Source: Myxococcus hansupus
GTDB lineage: Bacteria; Myxococcota; Myxococcia; Myxococcales; Myxococcaceae
Direction of reading: 5' to 3'
Assembly: GCF_000280925.3 (NCBI RefSeq)
Contig: NZ_CP012109.1
Coordinates: 9,274,001-9,338,000, forward strand
Length of the DNA: 64,000 nt
Part shown: positions 7,118 through 16,984 of the stretch, in pieces
Layout of the letters: each line of letters opens with the position of its first letter
How positions within the stretch are numbered: position 1 is the stretch's first letter
Notes under the pieces: model-generated
Database searches by the model: none
What the model was told of the DNA's origin: nothing
What the model saw: only the letters and a program-made list of their open reading frames with translations
Position numbers and translations under genes: made by a program

Positions 7118-8956
7118 ATGCACCCGTCGTTCGCAGACCTGGAAGCGCAGTGCCAATCCCTGGCGAATCAGCTCACGCTGCCGCTCTTGCTGGAGCGCAA
7201 TGCCAGGGAATACACGGATGCCCCCGCGCTGACCGCGGGCGAGACGACGCTCACGTGGACCCAGCTCCGCGAGCGGACGGCCGCGCTCTCACGCGGGCTG
7301 GGCGCGCTCGGGCTGAAGCGCGGCGAGCGGATGATGATCATGATGTCCAGCCGTCCGGAGCACTGGCTCATCGACTATGCGGCCGTGCACCTGGGAGCCA
7401 TCTCCTGTACCGCCTACCAGACGCTGAGCATCGAGCAGATTGGCTATGTCGCGAAGCAGAGCCAGGCGCGCATCGTCGTGCTGGAGGGCGCCGTCGAGGT
7501 CGGCCGCTGGCAGCCAGTGCTCGAGTCCCTGAACGCGCTCACGCACATCATCGTCGTGGATGCGGCGGCCATTCCCGCGGGTGATGCGCGCTTCGTGTCC
7601 TTCGCGGAGGTGGAGGCGAAGGGCCGTGCGCTGCACCAGGCCGACCCGTCTGTCTTCGAGTCGGGCTGGAAGCACATCCGGCCCGAGGACCCCATCGCGA
7701 TGATGTACACCTCCGGGACGACCGGAGACCCGAAGGGCGTGGTGCTGAGCCACCGCAACGCCTTCTACGAGGCCATCGCGGTGGACGCGGTGGTGCCCGT
7801 GCCGATGCGGACCACCTCCATCGCCTACCTGCCGCTGGCCCACATCGCGGAGCGAGAGCTGGGGCTCTACCGGTTCCTCTACAAGGCCCTGCACGTCTAC
7901 ATCTGTTCGGACCCCGCGGGGGTGATTCCGTTGATGGCGAAGGCGCGTCCACCGGCCTTCTTCGGTGTCCCCCGTGTCTGGGAGAAGCTGGCCGCGGGGT
8001 TGAAGGCGAAGCTGGACGCGATGCCGTCCGCCCAGCGCGAGCCCTTGCTCACCGCGCACGCGACGCTGGTGGAGGTCTTCCGGATGGAGGGCTCGGGGCG
8101 GGAGGTGCCGTCCCAGCTCGCGCTGAAGGCGGCCGAGGCGGAGGAGAAGGTCCTCAAGCCCTTGCGCGCCGCCATGGGCATGGACGCGCTCAAGTGGGCG
8201 AGCAGCGGCTCCGCGCCCATTCCCGTGGAGGTGCTGGAGTTCCTCGGCGGCTTCGGGCTCAAGGTGCTGGAGGTCTGGGGCATGAGCGAGACCACCGGCT
8301 GCGCCACCATCAACACGCCCTCGGACTTCCGCGTGGGCTCCGTGGGGCGGCCCCTTCCCGGGTTGCAGTTGCGGCTGGCGCCCGATGACGAGATTTTCGT
8401 TCGGGGCCCCATTCTGTTCATGGGCTACCTGGCGGCGGATGGGCAGATTGTCAGCGCGGTGGATGGGGATGGCTGGCTGGCGACCGGCGACATCGGCTCG
8501 GTGGACGCGGAGGGATACCTCACCATCACCGACCGCAAGAAAGAGCTGCTCATCACCTCCAGCGGGAAGAACATCGCGCCGTCGAAAATCGAGGGCATGT
8601 TGCGCGCGCATCCGCTCGTCGGGCAGGCGATTGCGATTGGCGACAACCGCCCCTACGTGACGGCGCTCATCAGCCTGGACCCGGACGCCGCGCCGGTCTG
8701 GGCCAAGGCCCGCGGACTGGAGGCCCGGACGCTGGAGGCGCTCTCGCGGGACGCCTCGGTTCGCGCCGAGCTGGAGGCATTGATGACCACCGTCAATGTC
8801 CGGCTGTCGCGCGCGGAGCAGGTGAAACACTTTCACGTGGTGGCCGAGAACTGGACCCCCGTGACAGGCGAGCTGACGCCCAGCCTGAAGCTCAAGCGCC
8901 GCGTGATTCTGGCGCAGTACGCCGAGCGCATCGCCGCGTTCTACGAGAACGCCTGA
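7118..8956 (+). CDS. Long-chain fatty acid-CoA ligase (AMP-binding)
   Basis: 612 residues from the ATG at 7118, preceded by GGAGGG at 7105-7110. An open frame runs much further upstream, but that part only shadows the SDR gene. The AMP-binding signature YTSGTTGDPKG is near residue 196, and GWLATGDIG and the hinge/catalytic TDRKKELLITSSGKNIAPSKIE begin near residue 450. This is the large long-chain ligase group (about 600 residues, bubblegum/FadD15-like) rather than the shorter acetyl-CoA synthetases. It activates free fatty acids to acyl-CoA with ATP, feeding the dehydrogenases encoded next. No membrane segment is obvious, so it probably acts at the inner face of the cytoplasmic membrane. Confidence 0.9.
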   Translation: MHPSFADLEAQCQSLANQLTLPLLLERNAREYTDAPALTAGETTLTWTQLRERTAALSRGLGALGLKRGERMMIMMSSRPEHWLIDYAAVHLGAISCTAYQTLSIEQIGYVAKQSQARIVVLEGAVEVGRWQPVLESLNALTHIIVVDAAAIPAGDARFVSFAEVEAKGRALHQADPSVFESGWKHIRPEDPIAMMYTSGTTGDPKGVVLSHRNAFYEAIAVDAVVPVPMRTTSIAYLPLAHIAERELGLYRFLYKALHVYICSDPAGVIPLMAKARPPAFFGVPRVWEKLAAGLKAKLDAMPSAQREPLLTAHATLVEVFRMEGSGREVPSQLALKAAEAEEKVLKPLRAAMGMDALKWASSGSAPIPVEVLEFLGGFGLKVLEVWGMSETTGCATINTPSDFRVGSVGRPLPGLQLRLAPDDEIFVRGPILFMGYLAADGQIVSAVDGDGWLATGDIGSVDAEGYLTITDRKKELLITSSGKNIAPSKIEGMLRAHPLVGQAIAIGDNRPYVTALISLDPDAAPVWAKARGLEARTLEALSRDASVRAELEALMTTVNVRLSRAEQVKHFHVVAENWTPVTGELTPSLKLKRRVILAQYAERIAAFYENA

Positions 8957-8991
8957 CGTCTCACCCGCTGCAACGCCTCCCCAGAGCCCCC

Positions 8992-10128
8992 ATGCATGTG
9001 AGAACTCCGGAGCAAGCGTCGTTCGCCGGCGCCATCGATGACTTCTGCCGTGCGCAGACCGGGACACGCGCGCAGCGTGACGCCCTGACCCAGCACGGCG
9101 CTGAATTCCACAACCGCGTGCTCTACGGCCAGATGGCGGAGCTGGGCTGGCTCGGCGTGGGCATCTCCCCGGAGCAGGGCGGCTCCGGAGGCGGCTTGTC
9201 GGAGGTCTGTCTCTTCACGGAGCGGACGAACTACGGCCTGGCGCCCGTGGGGGGCTATGTCACCACCGCGGTGGCCGCCGGGCCCTACGCGAAGTTCGGC
9301 ACCCCCGCGCAGCGCGAGAAGGTGCTGGGCGGCATCGTCCGGGGACGGGTGGAGGCCATCGCCATCTCGGAGCCCGGCGCGGGCTCGGACGTCGCGGCCA
9401 TCTCCTGCCGCGCCCGGAGAATCTCGGACGGGTTCATCATCAATGGTCAGAAGACGTGGTGCTCCAACGCGCACCTGGCGGACCACCTGCTGCTGATTGC
9501 CCGCACGCAGACGGGCACTCGTCACGAGGGGCTCACCATGTTCTGCGTCCCCACGAACACGCCGGGCGTGGAGATACGCGGCATCCCCACGCTCAACGGC
9601 AAGGACGTCAACGACGTCTACTTCACTGACTGCTTCCTTCCAGAGAGCGCGGTGGTGGGGAAGGTGGACCAGGCGTGGCCGCAGGTCATGGCCGGGCTCA
9701 ACAGCGAGCGGCTCATCCTGGCGGCGGCGATGCTCGGCCGGGGGCGGCGCGCCTTCGACGACGCCTTGGCCTACGTGAAGGAGCGCAAGCAGTTCGGGAA
9801 GTCCGTGGGCTCCTTCCAGGCGCTCAAGCACCGCATCGCGGACCTCGCGACGGAGCTGGACTGCTGCGAGCTGCTCCTCTACCGCGTGGCGGCGATGGCG
9901 GACGAGGCACCCGAGCGGATGCTGCCCCGCGAGGCGTCGATGGCGAAGCTGAAGGCGACGGAGACGGCCAAGCGCGTGGCGCTCGAAGGCGTGCAGATGA
10001 TGGGCGGCTACGGCTACGCCACCGAATACGACATGGAGTCGCACCTGCGCGCCACGGTGATCTCCACCGTCTACGGCGGCACCAGCGAAATCCAGCGCGA
10101 CATCATCGGCAAGACGTTCGGACTCTAG
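8992..10128 (+). CDS. Acyl-CoA dehydrogenase (first of two)
   Basis: 378 residues with the standard fold: N-terminal helical domain, the FAD/substrate signature AISEPGAGSDVAAISCRA, the flavin segment INGQKTWCSNA, and the C-terminal ERKQFGK and GGYGYATEYDMES...STVYGGTSEIQRDIIGK. The usual YEGT motif that holds the catalytic Glu in medium-chain enzymes reads YGGT, so the base must come from another position, as in isovaleryl- and long-chain-type enzymes. It oxidises acyl-CoA to 2-enoyl-CoA, passing electrons to electron-transfer flavoprotein. It lies between the ligase and a second dehydrogenase, with only 9 bases before the latter. Confidence 0.9.
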   Translation: MHVRTPEQASFAGAIDDFCRAQTGTRAQRDALTQHGAEFHNRVLYGQMAELGWLGVGISPEQGGSGGGLSEVCLFTERTNYGLAPVGGYVTTAVAAGPYAKFGTPAQREKVLGGIVRGRVEAIAISEPGAGSDVAAISCRARRISDGFIINGQKTWCSNAHLADHLLLIARTQTGTRHEGLTMFCVPTNTPGVEIRGIPTLNGKDVNDVYFTDCFLPESAVVGKVDQAWPQVMAGLNSERLILAAAMLGRGRRAFDDALAYVKERKQFGKSVGSFQALKHRIADLATELDCCELLLYRVAAMADEAPERMLPREASMAKLKATETAKRVALEGVQMMGGYGYATEYDMESHLRATVISTVYGGTSEIQRDIIGKTFGL

Positions 10129-10137
10129 GAGACAACC

Positions 10138-11286
10138 ATGAAGGCGGCTTCTCGATGGGGCTCGGAAGAGCTCGAGCAGGTGCGCGCGCTCGCGGCCAGC
10201 TACTTCACCAAGGAGGTCCTCCCCAACGTGCCCAAGCACGTGGCCCAGGGGTATCCGGACAAGGCGCTGTACCGGCGGGCCGGAGAGCTGGGGCTGCTCT
10301 GCATGTCCATCCCCGAGGCCTACGGCGGCGGTGGCGGCACCTTCGCGCACGAGGCGGTGCTCATCGAGGAGCAGATTCGCGCGGGTGACCCGTCCATGGG
10401 CTTCGCCGTGCACTGCACCATCGTCGCGCACTACCTGCTGGCCTACGCGTCGGAGGCCCAGAAGGAGAAGTGGCTGCCCCGGCTCGCGAGCGGTGAGTGG
10501 GTGGGCGCCATCGCGATGACGGAGCCGGGGACGGGCTCCGACCTCCAGGCCATCTCCACCCGCGCGGTGCGTGATGGGGACTTCTACCGGGTGAGCGGCT
10601 CGAAGACGTTCATCTCCAACGGCCACGTGTGTGACTTCATCATCATCGCCGCGCGCACCAGCGATGCGAAGGGCCACGCGGGCATCTCGCTGCTGTGTGC
10701 CGAGGTCTCCGACACGACGCCCGGCTTCGAGCGGGGACGCATCCTGGAGAAGCTCGGTGGCAAGGGCCAGGACACGACGGAGCTCTTCTTCGACGACTTG
10801 AAGGTCCCCGCCAGCAACGTCCTGGGCGGGGAAGAGGGCCGGGGCTTCGTGCAGTTGATGCAGCAGCTCCCCCAGGAGCGGCTGAGCACGGCGCTCATCG
10901 CGATGGCCAGCCTGGAGCGGGCCATGGACGTGACGGTTGAGTACACGAAGCAGCGCCAGGTGTTCGGAAAGCCTCTCTTCGCGCTCCAGAACACGCGCTT
11001 CGAACTGGCGGAGGTGGCCACGCTGCGCCGGGTCTGCCGCACCTTCATCGACGACTGCATCGTGTCGCACCTGGAAGGTGGGTTGGATGTGACAACGGCG
11101 GCCATGGCCAAGTACTGGGTGACGGACCAGGCGTGCATTGTCGCGGACCGTTGCTTGCAGTTGTTCGGAGGGTACGGCTACATGAAGGAGTACCCCATCG
11201 CCCACCTGTTCGCGGACACTCGCGTGCTGCGAATCCTTGCCGGTGCGAACGAGGTCATGAAAGAGCTCGTCGCCCGTTCCCTGTAG
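10138..11286 (+). CDS. Acyl-CoA dehydrogenase (second of two)
   Basis: 382 residues, co-oriented and 9 bases downstream of the first dehydrogenase but only moderately similar to it, so not a recent tandem duplicate. Visible signatures are [36 protein letters not shown] and [13 protein letters not shown], and the C-terminus has [11 protein letters not shown]. Ala replaces the Glu of the YEGT/GGTNE region, so the catalytic base is expected elsewhere. Two different dehydrogenases in one operon usually means different chain lengths or branched and straight substrates. The individual specificity cannot be assigned from sequence alone. Confidence 0.9.
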   Translation: MKAASRWGSEELEQVRALAASYFTKEVLPNVPKHVAQGYPDKALYRRAGELGLLCMSIPEAYGGGGGTFAHEAVLIEEQIRAGDPSMGFAVHCTIVAHYLLAYASEAQKEKWLPRLASGEWVGAIAMTEPGTGSDLQAISTRAVRDGDFYRVSGSKTFISNGHVCDFIIIAARTSDAKGHAGISLLCAEVSDTTPGFERGRILEKLGGKGQDTTELFFDDLKVPASNVLGGEEGRGFVQLMQQLPQERLSTALIAMASLERAMDVTVEYTKQRQVFGKPLFALQNTRFELAEVATLRRVCRTFIDDCIVSHLEGGLDVTTAAMAKYWVTDQACIVADRCLQLFGGYGYMKEYPIAHLFADTRVLRILAGANEVMKELVARSL

Positions 11287-11317
11287 ACCCACATCCCCGT
11301 TCTCAAGGAGGCTCCAC

Positions 11318-12529
11318 GTGAGCCAGGAAGCATTCATCTTCGACGCCGTTCGGACCCCTCGCGGCAAGGGCCGGAAGGGCTCGTTGCATGGCATCAAGCC
11401 CATCTCCCTGCTGGTGGGGCTGGTGGACGCGCTCAAGAAGCGCCACCCGAACCTGGACCCGAAGCGCATCGACGACATCGTGCTCGGCGTCGTCTCGCCC
11501 GTGGGCGACCAGGGCGCGGACATCGCGCGCACGCTGGTGCTGGCGGCGGGGCTGCCGGAGACGGTGGGCGGCGTGCAGCTCAACCGCTTCTGCGCCTCCG
11601 GCCTGACGGCGGTGAACATGGCCGCGCAGCAGGTGCGCTCGGGCTGGGAGCACCTTGTCATCGCGGGCGGCGTGGAGAGCATGTCGCGCGTGCCCATGGG
11701 CTCGGACGGTGGCGCGTGGGCCATGGACCCCGTCACCAACTTCGACACGTACTTCGTGCCGCAGGGCATCTCCGCGGACCTCATCGCCACCATCGAGGGC
11801 TTCACCCGCGAGGACGTGGACCGCTACGCGGAGCGCTCGCAGGTGCTCGCGGGCAAGGCGTGGGCGGGCGGGTACTTCAAGAACTCCATCGTCCCCGTGG
11901 TGGACCAGAACGGGCTCACCGTGCTGGAGCATGACGAGCTGATGCGCCCGGACTCCACCGTGGCGTCGCTGGGCAAGCTCAACCCGGCCTTCGCCGTGAT
12001 GGGTGAGGCGGGCGGCTTCGACGCGGTGGCGCTGCAGAAGTATCACCACGTGGAGCGCATCGAGCACGTGCACACGCCGGGCAACTCGTCGGGCATCGTG
12101 GACGGCGCGGCGCTGGTGCTCATCGGTTCGGAGCAGGTGGGTAAGTCGCTGGGCCTCACGCCGCGCGCGCGCATCGCCGCGGTGGCCACGTCCGGCGCGG
12201 ACCCGACCATCATGCTCACCGGTCCGACGCCGGCCACGCAGAAGCTGCTTCAAATCGCGGGCCTGTCGGTGAAGGACATCGACCTGTTCGAGCTGAACGA
12301 GGCCTTCGCCTCGGTGGTGCTCAAGTACCAGAAGGACCTCGGCATTCCGGACGAGAAGCTCAATGTGAACGGCGGCGCCATCGCCATGGGGCACCCGCTG
12401 GGCGCCACGGGCGCGATGATTCTGGGGACCATGGTGGACGAGCTGGAGCGCCGCAAGGCGCGCCGCGCGGTCATCACCCTGTGCGTGGGCGGTGGCATGG
12501 GCGTGGCCACCCTCATCGAGCGCGTCTGA
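11318..12529 (+). CDS. fadI: Acetyl-CoA C-acyltransferase (3-ketoacyl-CoA thiolase, FadI-like)
   Basis: 403 residues, starting at GTG 11318 behind AAGGAG (11305-11310). The nucleophile Cys lies in [15 protein letters not shown] (about residue 92), the catalytic His in [16 protein letters not shown] and the second Cys in CVGGGMG near the C-terminus: the complete thiolase triad. It cleaves 3-ketoacyl-CoA to acetyl-CoA and a shortened acyl-CoA, the last step of each beta-oxidation cycle. It is followed after 40 bases by the FadJ-like multifunctional gene, the partner with which FadI-type thiolases form a complex. M. xanthus has a described fadIJ operon, and this looks like the same pair. Confidence 0.92.
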   Translation: MSQEAFIFDAVRTPRGKGRKGSLHGIKPISLLVGLVDALKKRHPNLDPKRIDDIVLGVVSPVGDQGADIARTLVLAAGLPETVGGVQLNRFCASGLTAVNMAAQQVRSGWEHLVIAGGVESMSRVPMGSDGGAWAMDPVTNFDTYFVPQGISADLIATIEGFTREDVDRYAERSQVLAGKAWAGGYFKNSIVPVVDQNGLTVLEHDELMRPDSTVASLGKLNPAFAVMGEAGGFDAVALQKYHHVERIEHVHTPGNSSGIVDGAALVLIGSEQVGKSLGLTPRARIAAVATSGADPTIMLTGPTPATQKLLQIAGLSVKDIDLFELNEAFASVVLKYQKDLGIPDEKLNVNGGAIAMGHPLGATGAMILGTMVDELERRKARRAVITLCVGGGMGVATLIERV

Positions 12530-12569
12530 GCTTCCTTCCCAAAACTTCGACAGGATTCGAGCGAACCCC

Positions 12570-14747
12570 ATGAGTGAGCAGAGCACCATCCGCTGGGAAC
12601 AAGACGCAGACGGCATCGTGGTCTTGACGTTGGATGACCCGAACCAGTCCGCGAACACCATGAACGCCGCGTACCTGAAGTCCATGCGCGCGACGGTGGA
12701 CCGGCTGGTCAAGGAGAAGGACAGCCTCTCCGGCGTCGTCATCACCTCCGCGAAGAAGACGTTCTTCGCCGGTGGCGACCTGAAGGACTTGCTGAAGGTG
12801 AAGAAGGAGGACGCCAAGCAGTCCTTCGAGCTGGGCCAGGAAATCAAGGCGCAGCTCCGCGCCCTGGAGACGCTGGGCAAGCCGGTGGTCGCGGCCATCA
12901 ACGGCGCGGCGCTGGGCGGTGGTCTGGAGATTGCCCTCGCGTGCCACCGCCGCATCGTGGCGGACGTGAAGGGCGTCCAGGTGGGCCTGCCCGAGGTGAC
13001 GCTGGGCCTGCTGCCCGGCGGCGGCGGCGTGGTGCGCACCGTGCGCATGCTGGGCATCGTGGATGCGCTGATGAAGGTGCTGCTCCAGGGCCAGCGCTAC
13101 CGCCCGCAGGAGGCGAAGGACGTCGGGCTGGTCCACGAGGTGGTGGACTCCGTGGAGGCGCTGCTGCCCGCCGCCAAGGCGTGGGTGAAGGCCAATCCCA
13201 GCGCGCAGCAGCCGTGGGATGTGAAGGGCTACAAGATTCCGGGCGGCACGCCGTCGCACCCCGGGCTCGCGGCCAACCTGCCCGCCTTCCCGGCCAACCT
13301 GCGCAAGCAGATCAAGGGCGCGAACATGCCCGCCCCCCGCGCCATCATGGCGGTGGCGGTGGAGGGCACGCAGGTGGACGTGGACACCGCGTTCACCATC
13401 GAGTCGCGCTACTTCACCGAGCTCGTCACCGGGCAGGTCGCGAAGAACATGATTCAGGCGTTCTTCTTCGACATGCAGCACATCAACTCTGGCGGTGGCC
13501 GGCCCAAGGGCTTCCCGCAGTACGCGGCGAAGAAGGTGGGCGTGCTGGGCGCCGGCATGATGGGCGCGGGCATCGCCTACGTCTGCGCCAAGGCCGGCAT
13601 CGACGTGGTGCTCAAGGACGTGAGCCTCGCCTCGGCGGAGAAGGGCAAGCAGTACTCCGTCAAGCTGGTGGAGAAGGCCATTCAGCGGGGCAAGTCCACG
13701 AAGGAGAAGGGTGACGCGCTGCTGGCGCGAATCACCCCGGCCGCGGACCCCGCCGCGCTGAAGGGGTGCGACGTCGTCATCGAGGCCGTCTTCGAGGACG
13801 TGAAGCTCAAGCACCAGGTGTTCCAGGAGGTGCAGGACGTGGTGGCGCCGGACGCGCTGCTCGCGTCCAACACGTCCACGCTGCCCATCTCCCTGCTGGC
13901 CGAGGGCGTGAAGCGCACCGACGACTTCGTGGGCATGCACTTCTTCTCCCCCGTGGACAAGATGCCGTTGCTGGAGCTCATCGCTGGGAAGAAGACGAGC
14001 GACGCGGCGCTGGCGAAGGCCATCGATATCGCGGTGCAGATTGGGAAGACGCCCATCGTCGTCAACGACAGCCGGGGCTTCTTCACCAGCCGCGTCATCG
14101 GCACCTTCCTCAACGAGGCCATCGCCATGGTGGGCGAGGGCATCGCGCCGGCCTCCATCGAGCAGGCGGGCCTCCAGGCGGGCTACCCCGCCGCCCCGCT
14201 CAGCTTGATGGACGAACTCACGCTGACGCTGCCGCGCAAGATTCGTCAGGAGACGAAGGCGGCCGCCGTGGCGGAGGGCAAGCCCTGGGCGGAGCACGGC
14301 AGCTACGCCGTGGTGGACGCGCTCATCGACCAGCACCAGCGCAAGGGCCGCTCCACGGGTGGCGGCTTCTACGACTACGAGGACGGCAAGCGCGCGGGCC
14401 TGTGGAAGGGCCTGGCGCAGCACTTCACCAAGCCCGGCCACACCATCCCCTTCGAGGACATGAAGGACCGGATGCTGTTCGCCGAGGCCGTGGACACGGT
14501 GCGCTGCTTCGACGAGGGCGTGCTGCGCTCGGCCGCAGACGCGAACATCGGCTCCATCCTGGGCATTGGCTTCCCCGCCTGGACGGGCGGCGTGGCGCAG
14601 TTCATCAACGGCTACGAGGGCCCGACGGGCACGGGCCTGCGCGGCTTCATCGCCCGCGCGCGGGAGCTGGCGGCGAAGTACGGGCCGCACTTCGAGCCGC
14701 CCGCGTCGCTGGTGGAGAAGGCGGAGAAGGGCGAGCTGCTGAAGTAG
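12570..14747 (+). CDS. fadJ: 3-hydroxyacyl-CoA dehydrogenase/enoyl-CoA hydratase (FadJ-like)
   Basis: 725 residues from the ATG at 12570. The N-terminal crotonase domain (about 1-200) contains KKTFFAGGDL and AAINGAALGGGLEIALACH with GLPEVTLGLLPGGGG. The central NAD-binding domain starts GVLGAGMMGAGIA (about residue 325), continues with ASNTSTLPIS and the signature MHFFSPVDKMPLLELI. The C-terminal dehydrogenase domains end near 700. It performs hydration of enoyl-CoA and NAD-dependent oxidation of the 3-hydroxyacyl-CoA. Domain order and length are those of the FadB/FadJ alpha subunit. It is the last gene of the operon and is followed by a strong terminator. Confidence 0.93.
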   Translation: MSEQSTIRWEQDADGIVVLTLDDPNQSANTMNAAYLKSMRATVDRLVKEKDSLSGVVITSAKKTFFAGGDLKDLLKVKKEDAKQSFELGQEIKAQLRALETLGKPVVAAINGAALGGGLEIALACHRRIVADVKGVQVGLPEVTLGLLPGGGGVVRTVRMLGIVDALMKVLLQGQRYRPQEAKDVGLVHEVVDSVEALLPAAKAWVKANPSAQQPWDVKGYKIPGGTPSHPGLAANLPAFPANLRKQIKGANMPAPRAIMAVAVEGTQVDVDTAFTIESRYFTELVTGQVAKNMIQAFFFDMQHINSGGGRPKGFPQYAAKKVGVLGAGMMGAGIAYVCAKAGIDVVLKDVSLASAEKGKQYSVKLVEKAIQRGKSTKEKGDALLARITPAADPAALKGCDVVIEAVFEDVKLKHQVFQEVQDVVAPDALLASNTSTLPISLLAEGVKRTDDFVGMHFFSPVDKMPLLELIAGKKTSDAALAKAIDIAVQIGKTPIVVNDSRGFFTSRVIGTFLNEAIAMVGEGIAPASIEQAGLQAGYPAAPLSLMDELTLTLPRKIRQETKAAAVAEGKPWAEHGSYAVVDALIDQHQRKGRSTGGGFYDYEDGKRAGLWKGLAQHFTKPGHTIPFEDMKDRMLFAEAVDTVRCFDEGVLRSAADANIGSILGIGFPAWTGGVAQFINGYEGPTGTGLRGFIARARELAAKYGPHFEPPASLVEKAEKGELLK

Positions 14748-14773
14748 CCGCTGCCCCTGGCCGGAAATGAAAG

Positions 14774-14807
14774 CGGCCTCCTGGCGTGGGTGCCAGGAGG
14801 CCGTTTT
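14774..14807. terminator. Bidirectional intrinsic terminator
   Basis: A perfect 12-bp stem, CGGCCTCCTGGC (14774-14785) with GCCAGGAGGCCG (14792-14803), a 6-base loop, then TTTT (14804-14807). It lies between the convergent fadJ-like gene (ends 14747) and the diheme cytochrome gene (ends 14820). On the minus strand the hairpin is followed by CTTT, so it can serve both. Confidence 0.92.
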
Positions 14808-14819
14808 CACGTCCAGACC

Positions 14820-16835
14820 TCAGAGCGTCTTGATGTACTCGATGATGGCCCAGCGCTCATCGTCGGTGAGCGACTGGTTGAAGTCGTGGCCCTCGTTGCC
14901 CAGGCCGTAGAGGTGCGAGTTGAAAATCATGCGGGAGCGAATCTGCTTCTGGGTGATGGGCGGCGGCGACTGGTAGGCCAGTGAGTTGTGGTTGGCCACC
15001 AGGTTGGCGATGTTGGCGAAGGCGATGTCGATGGTCGCCATGTGCTGGCTGCAGGGGATGAAGGGGTCCCTGCTGGGCACGTCGCCGCAGGCCAGCCGCG
15101 TCACCTTCCAGCCGAGCTTGTCGAAGTCGTACGCGTCGAAGCTCATGTCATAGCCGGCGTTGGTGCCAATGTTGTTGGGCTCCGTCTGCCGCCGCTGCCA
15201 CACCTTGGGGCGGTCCGACGGCTTCAGCACGTCCCACAGGGTAGGGACGCTGCTGTTGTGGAAGTAGGGCGCGGAGGCCCACGCGCCGTAGAGCGGCGGC
15301 GCGATGTAGCCGAACGGCTCGATCCAGATGTTCGGGCCTTCGGGCGAGTAGATGGGGCCCATGCCCCGGTCATACGCGGCGCGCGGCACGCGGCGCAGGG
15401 CGCTCGTGATGGGGTCGTCGAAGAAGCCGTGGTGGTCCGGGTGCATGTCATTGTAGGCCAGGAAGGACGTGTTCCAGGCCCGGCGCTTGCGTTCGTCCTC
15501 CATCAGGCCCTTGCGGGCGGGGTCCGTCCGGATGGTCTCGATGGGCGTGATGACGCCGGAGACGCCCTTGAGGCGCGGGTCGGGCAGGAAGGCCGGGTTG
15601 GCCGCGTGGCGCGGGGAGTAGACGCCGTGGCAGCTCGCGCAGGAGCCGTTGCCGGGCGTCTTGGGGATGTTGGGGTTGGCGCCGTTTGCCCAGAGGTCGC
15701 GCTCGTGGAAGAGGATGGCGCCCCGCTCCGCCAGCGCGGTGTTGATGGGCTTGGGATAGGTGGGGGGCGAGAGCGAGAGGAAGAAGTTGTCGTTGTCCTC
15801 GAACTCGATGGTGAGCGCGCGGCGCTCCTGGGCGGAGCGCCCGAGGTGCGCCATGCCGAACGCCATCTCCGAGCGGACGTTGTCCGACGTGAGCGCGCCG
15901 TCCCAGAACTGACGCGTCTTGAAGGCGCGGTGGAACCAGTTGGGGGCGCGCGACATGCCGCCGGCGTGCGTCGGGAAGTACTCGAGCAGGCTGGGCACCA
16001 TCGCCATGGAGTCCATGTCGAAGAGGGCGGGCAACAGGTCGACGATGCCGATGGCATCACTCATGCCGCGGCCCACGCTCCAGGGGACGGGCACGAGCTG
16101 GAACACGTTGCCCACGACGGTGGAGCGGAAGAAGTCGGACTGGATGAGGCCCGGGTCGCTGGCGTCCGTGGACCGGCCCCAGACGAAGTTCGACTCCTGG
16201 TCGGTGCCCAGCTGCGAGTCGTGACAGCCCGAACAGCTGGAGGCGATCAACCCCGTGTAGCGGCCGTTCGTGTCGCGCTCCTGCACGAGGCCCAGCGGGA
16301 GCTGGCCGCTGCCGCCGTTGGTGAAGTTGGGGTTCTCCCACGGCAGCGGATAGGGATTGCGGAAAGGCGCCTTCGTGAGGCCATAGCGCTTGATGACCTG
16401 CTCGTCGAAGTCCGCGGGCCGGAAGAGGTAACCCCATTGCAGATGGAGGTTGTGGTAGGCCGTTGCGGTGGTGAAGGGCTGGAAGTAGGCCCGTGTCTCG
16501 ATGTTCTTCTTTCCGCGGCTCACGCTCGCCCGGAACTCTCCGCACGTCGTGGGATTGGGCGGCAGGTTGGAGATGAACGGCGGCGGCGGTGAATGCAGAT
16601 CCACCCAGTAGGCGTTGAACTGCACCGCCGCTCCGGGCTTGTTGACGCCCGGCACCACCAGCGTGCGTGGGTCTACCGGCAGCGGGGTGGAGTCTGGCTT
16701 TCCCGCACAGGCCGCCGCGAAGGGCGCTCTCAGGGGTGTCATGTCCAGGAGCGGCGGCGCTGCTGCCTGCGCCACGCTCATACTCAGAAGCAGGGGACTC
16801 GAAAACGCCAACGAACGACGCCAGTGCAGGCGCAT
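14820..16835 (-). CDS. Diheme c-type cytochrome, RoxA-like rubber oxygenase candidate
   Basis: 671 residues from the ATG at 16835 behind a well-spaced GGAGGG. The in-frame TTG six bases further up overlaps the spacer. A Sec signal peptide (ends near AQAA) indicates export, and two heme c motifs, CSGCH (201-205) and CASCH (399-403), are about 200 residues apart. RoxA, the extracellular diheme dioxygenase of Xanthomonas that cleaves poly(cis-1,4-isoprene), has nearly the same length, heme motifs and spacing, and an FW...F pattern near the active heme. Here QFWDG and, 15 residues later, AFGMAH sit at the corresponding place. RoxA homologues are known in myxobacteria. It is alone between a terminator and a divergent acetyltransferase gene. 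Substrate is inferred. Confidence 0.8.
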   Translation of the reverse strand: MRLHWRRSLAFSSPLLLSMSVAQAAAPPLLDMTPLRAPFAAACAGKPDSTPLPVDPRTLVVPGVNKPGAAVQFNAYWVDLHSPPPPFISNLPPNPTTCGEFRASVSRGKKNIETRAYFQPFTTATAYHNLHLQWGYLFRPADFDEQVIKRYGLTKAPFRNPYPLPWENPNFTNGGSGQLPLGLVQERDTNGRYTGLIASSCSGCHDSQLGTDQESNFVWGRSTDASDPGLIQSDFFRSTVVGNVFQLVPVPWSVGRGMSDAIGIVDLLPALFDMDSMAMVPSLLEYFPTHAGGMSRAPNWFHRAFKTRQFWDGALTSDNVRSEMAFGMAHLGRSAQERRALTIEFEDNDNFFLSLSPPTYPKPINTALAERGAILFHERDLWANGANPNIPKTPGNGSCASCHGVYSPRHAANPAFLPDPRLKGVSGVITPIETIRTDPARKGLMEDERKRRAWNTSFLAYNDMHPDHHGFFDDPITSALRRVPRAAYDRGMGPIYSPEGPNIWIEPFGYIAPPLYGAWASAPYFHNSSVPTLWDVLKPSDRPKVWQRRQTEPNNIGTNAGYDMSFDAYDFDKLGWKVTRLACGDVPSRDPFIPCSQHMATIDIAFANIANLVANHNSLAYQSPPPITQKQIRSRMIFNSHLYGLGNEGHDFNQSLTDDERWAIIEYIKTL

Positions 16836-16984
16836 GCGCAACCCTCCAGTTGCTTATTGGCACGGTGACAACAAGAGGTTAAGTAGGCTTCCAGGTGAAG
16901 TCCCACAATACGCATCGCGTCAGTGTCCCCCTCGGGGAGACACACGGCCGTGGTGTGTCCGTGGAAACCCCCTACAGTGGCGGG

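Noticed and set aside
8941-11805. A 950-codon open frame on the minus strand opposite the acyl-CoA dehydrogenase genes
   Set aside because: Antisense shadow caused by extreme third-position GC; composition is His/Arg/Gln-rich without domains, while the plus strand encodes recognisable enzymes.
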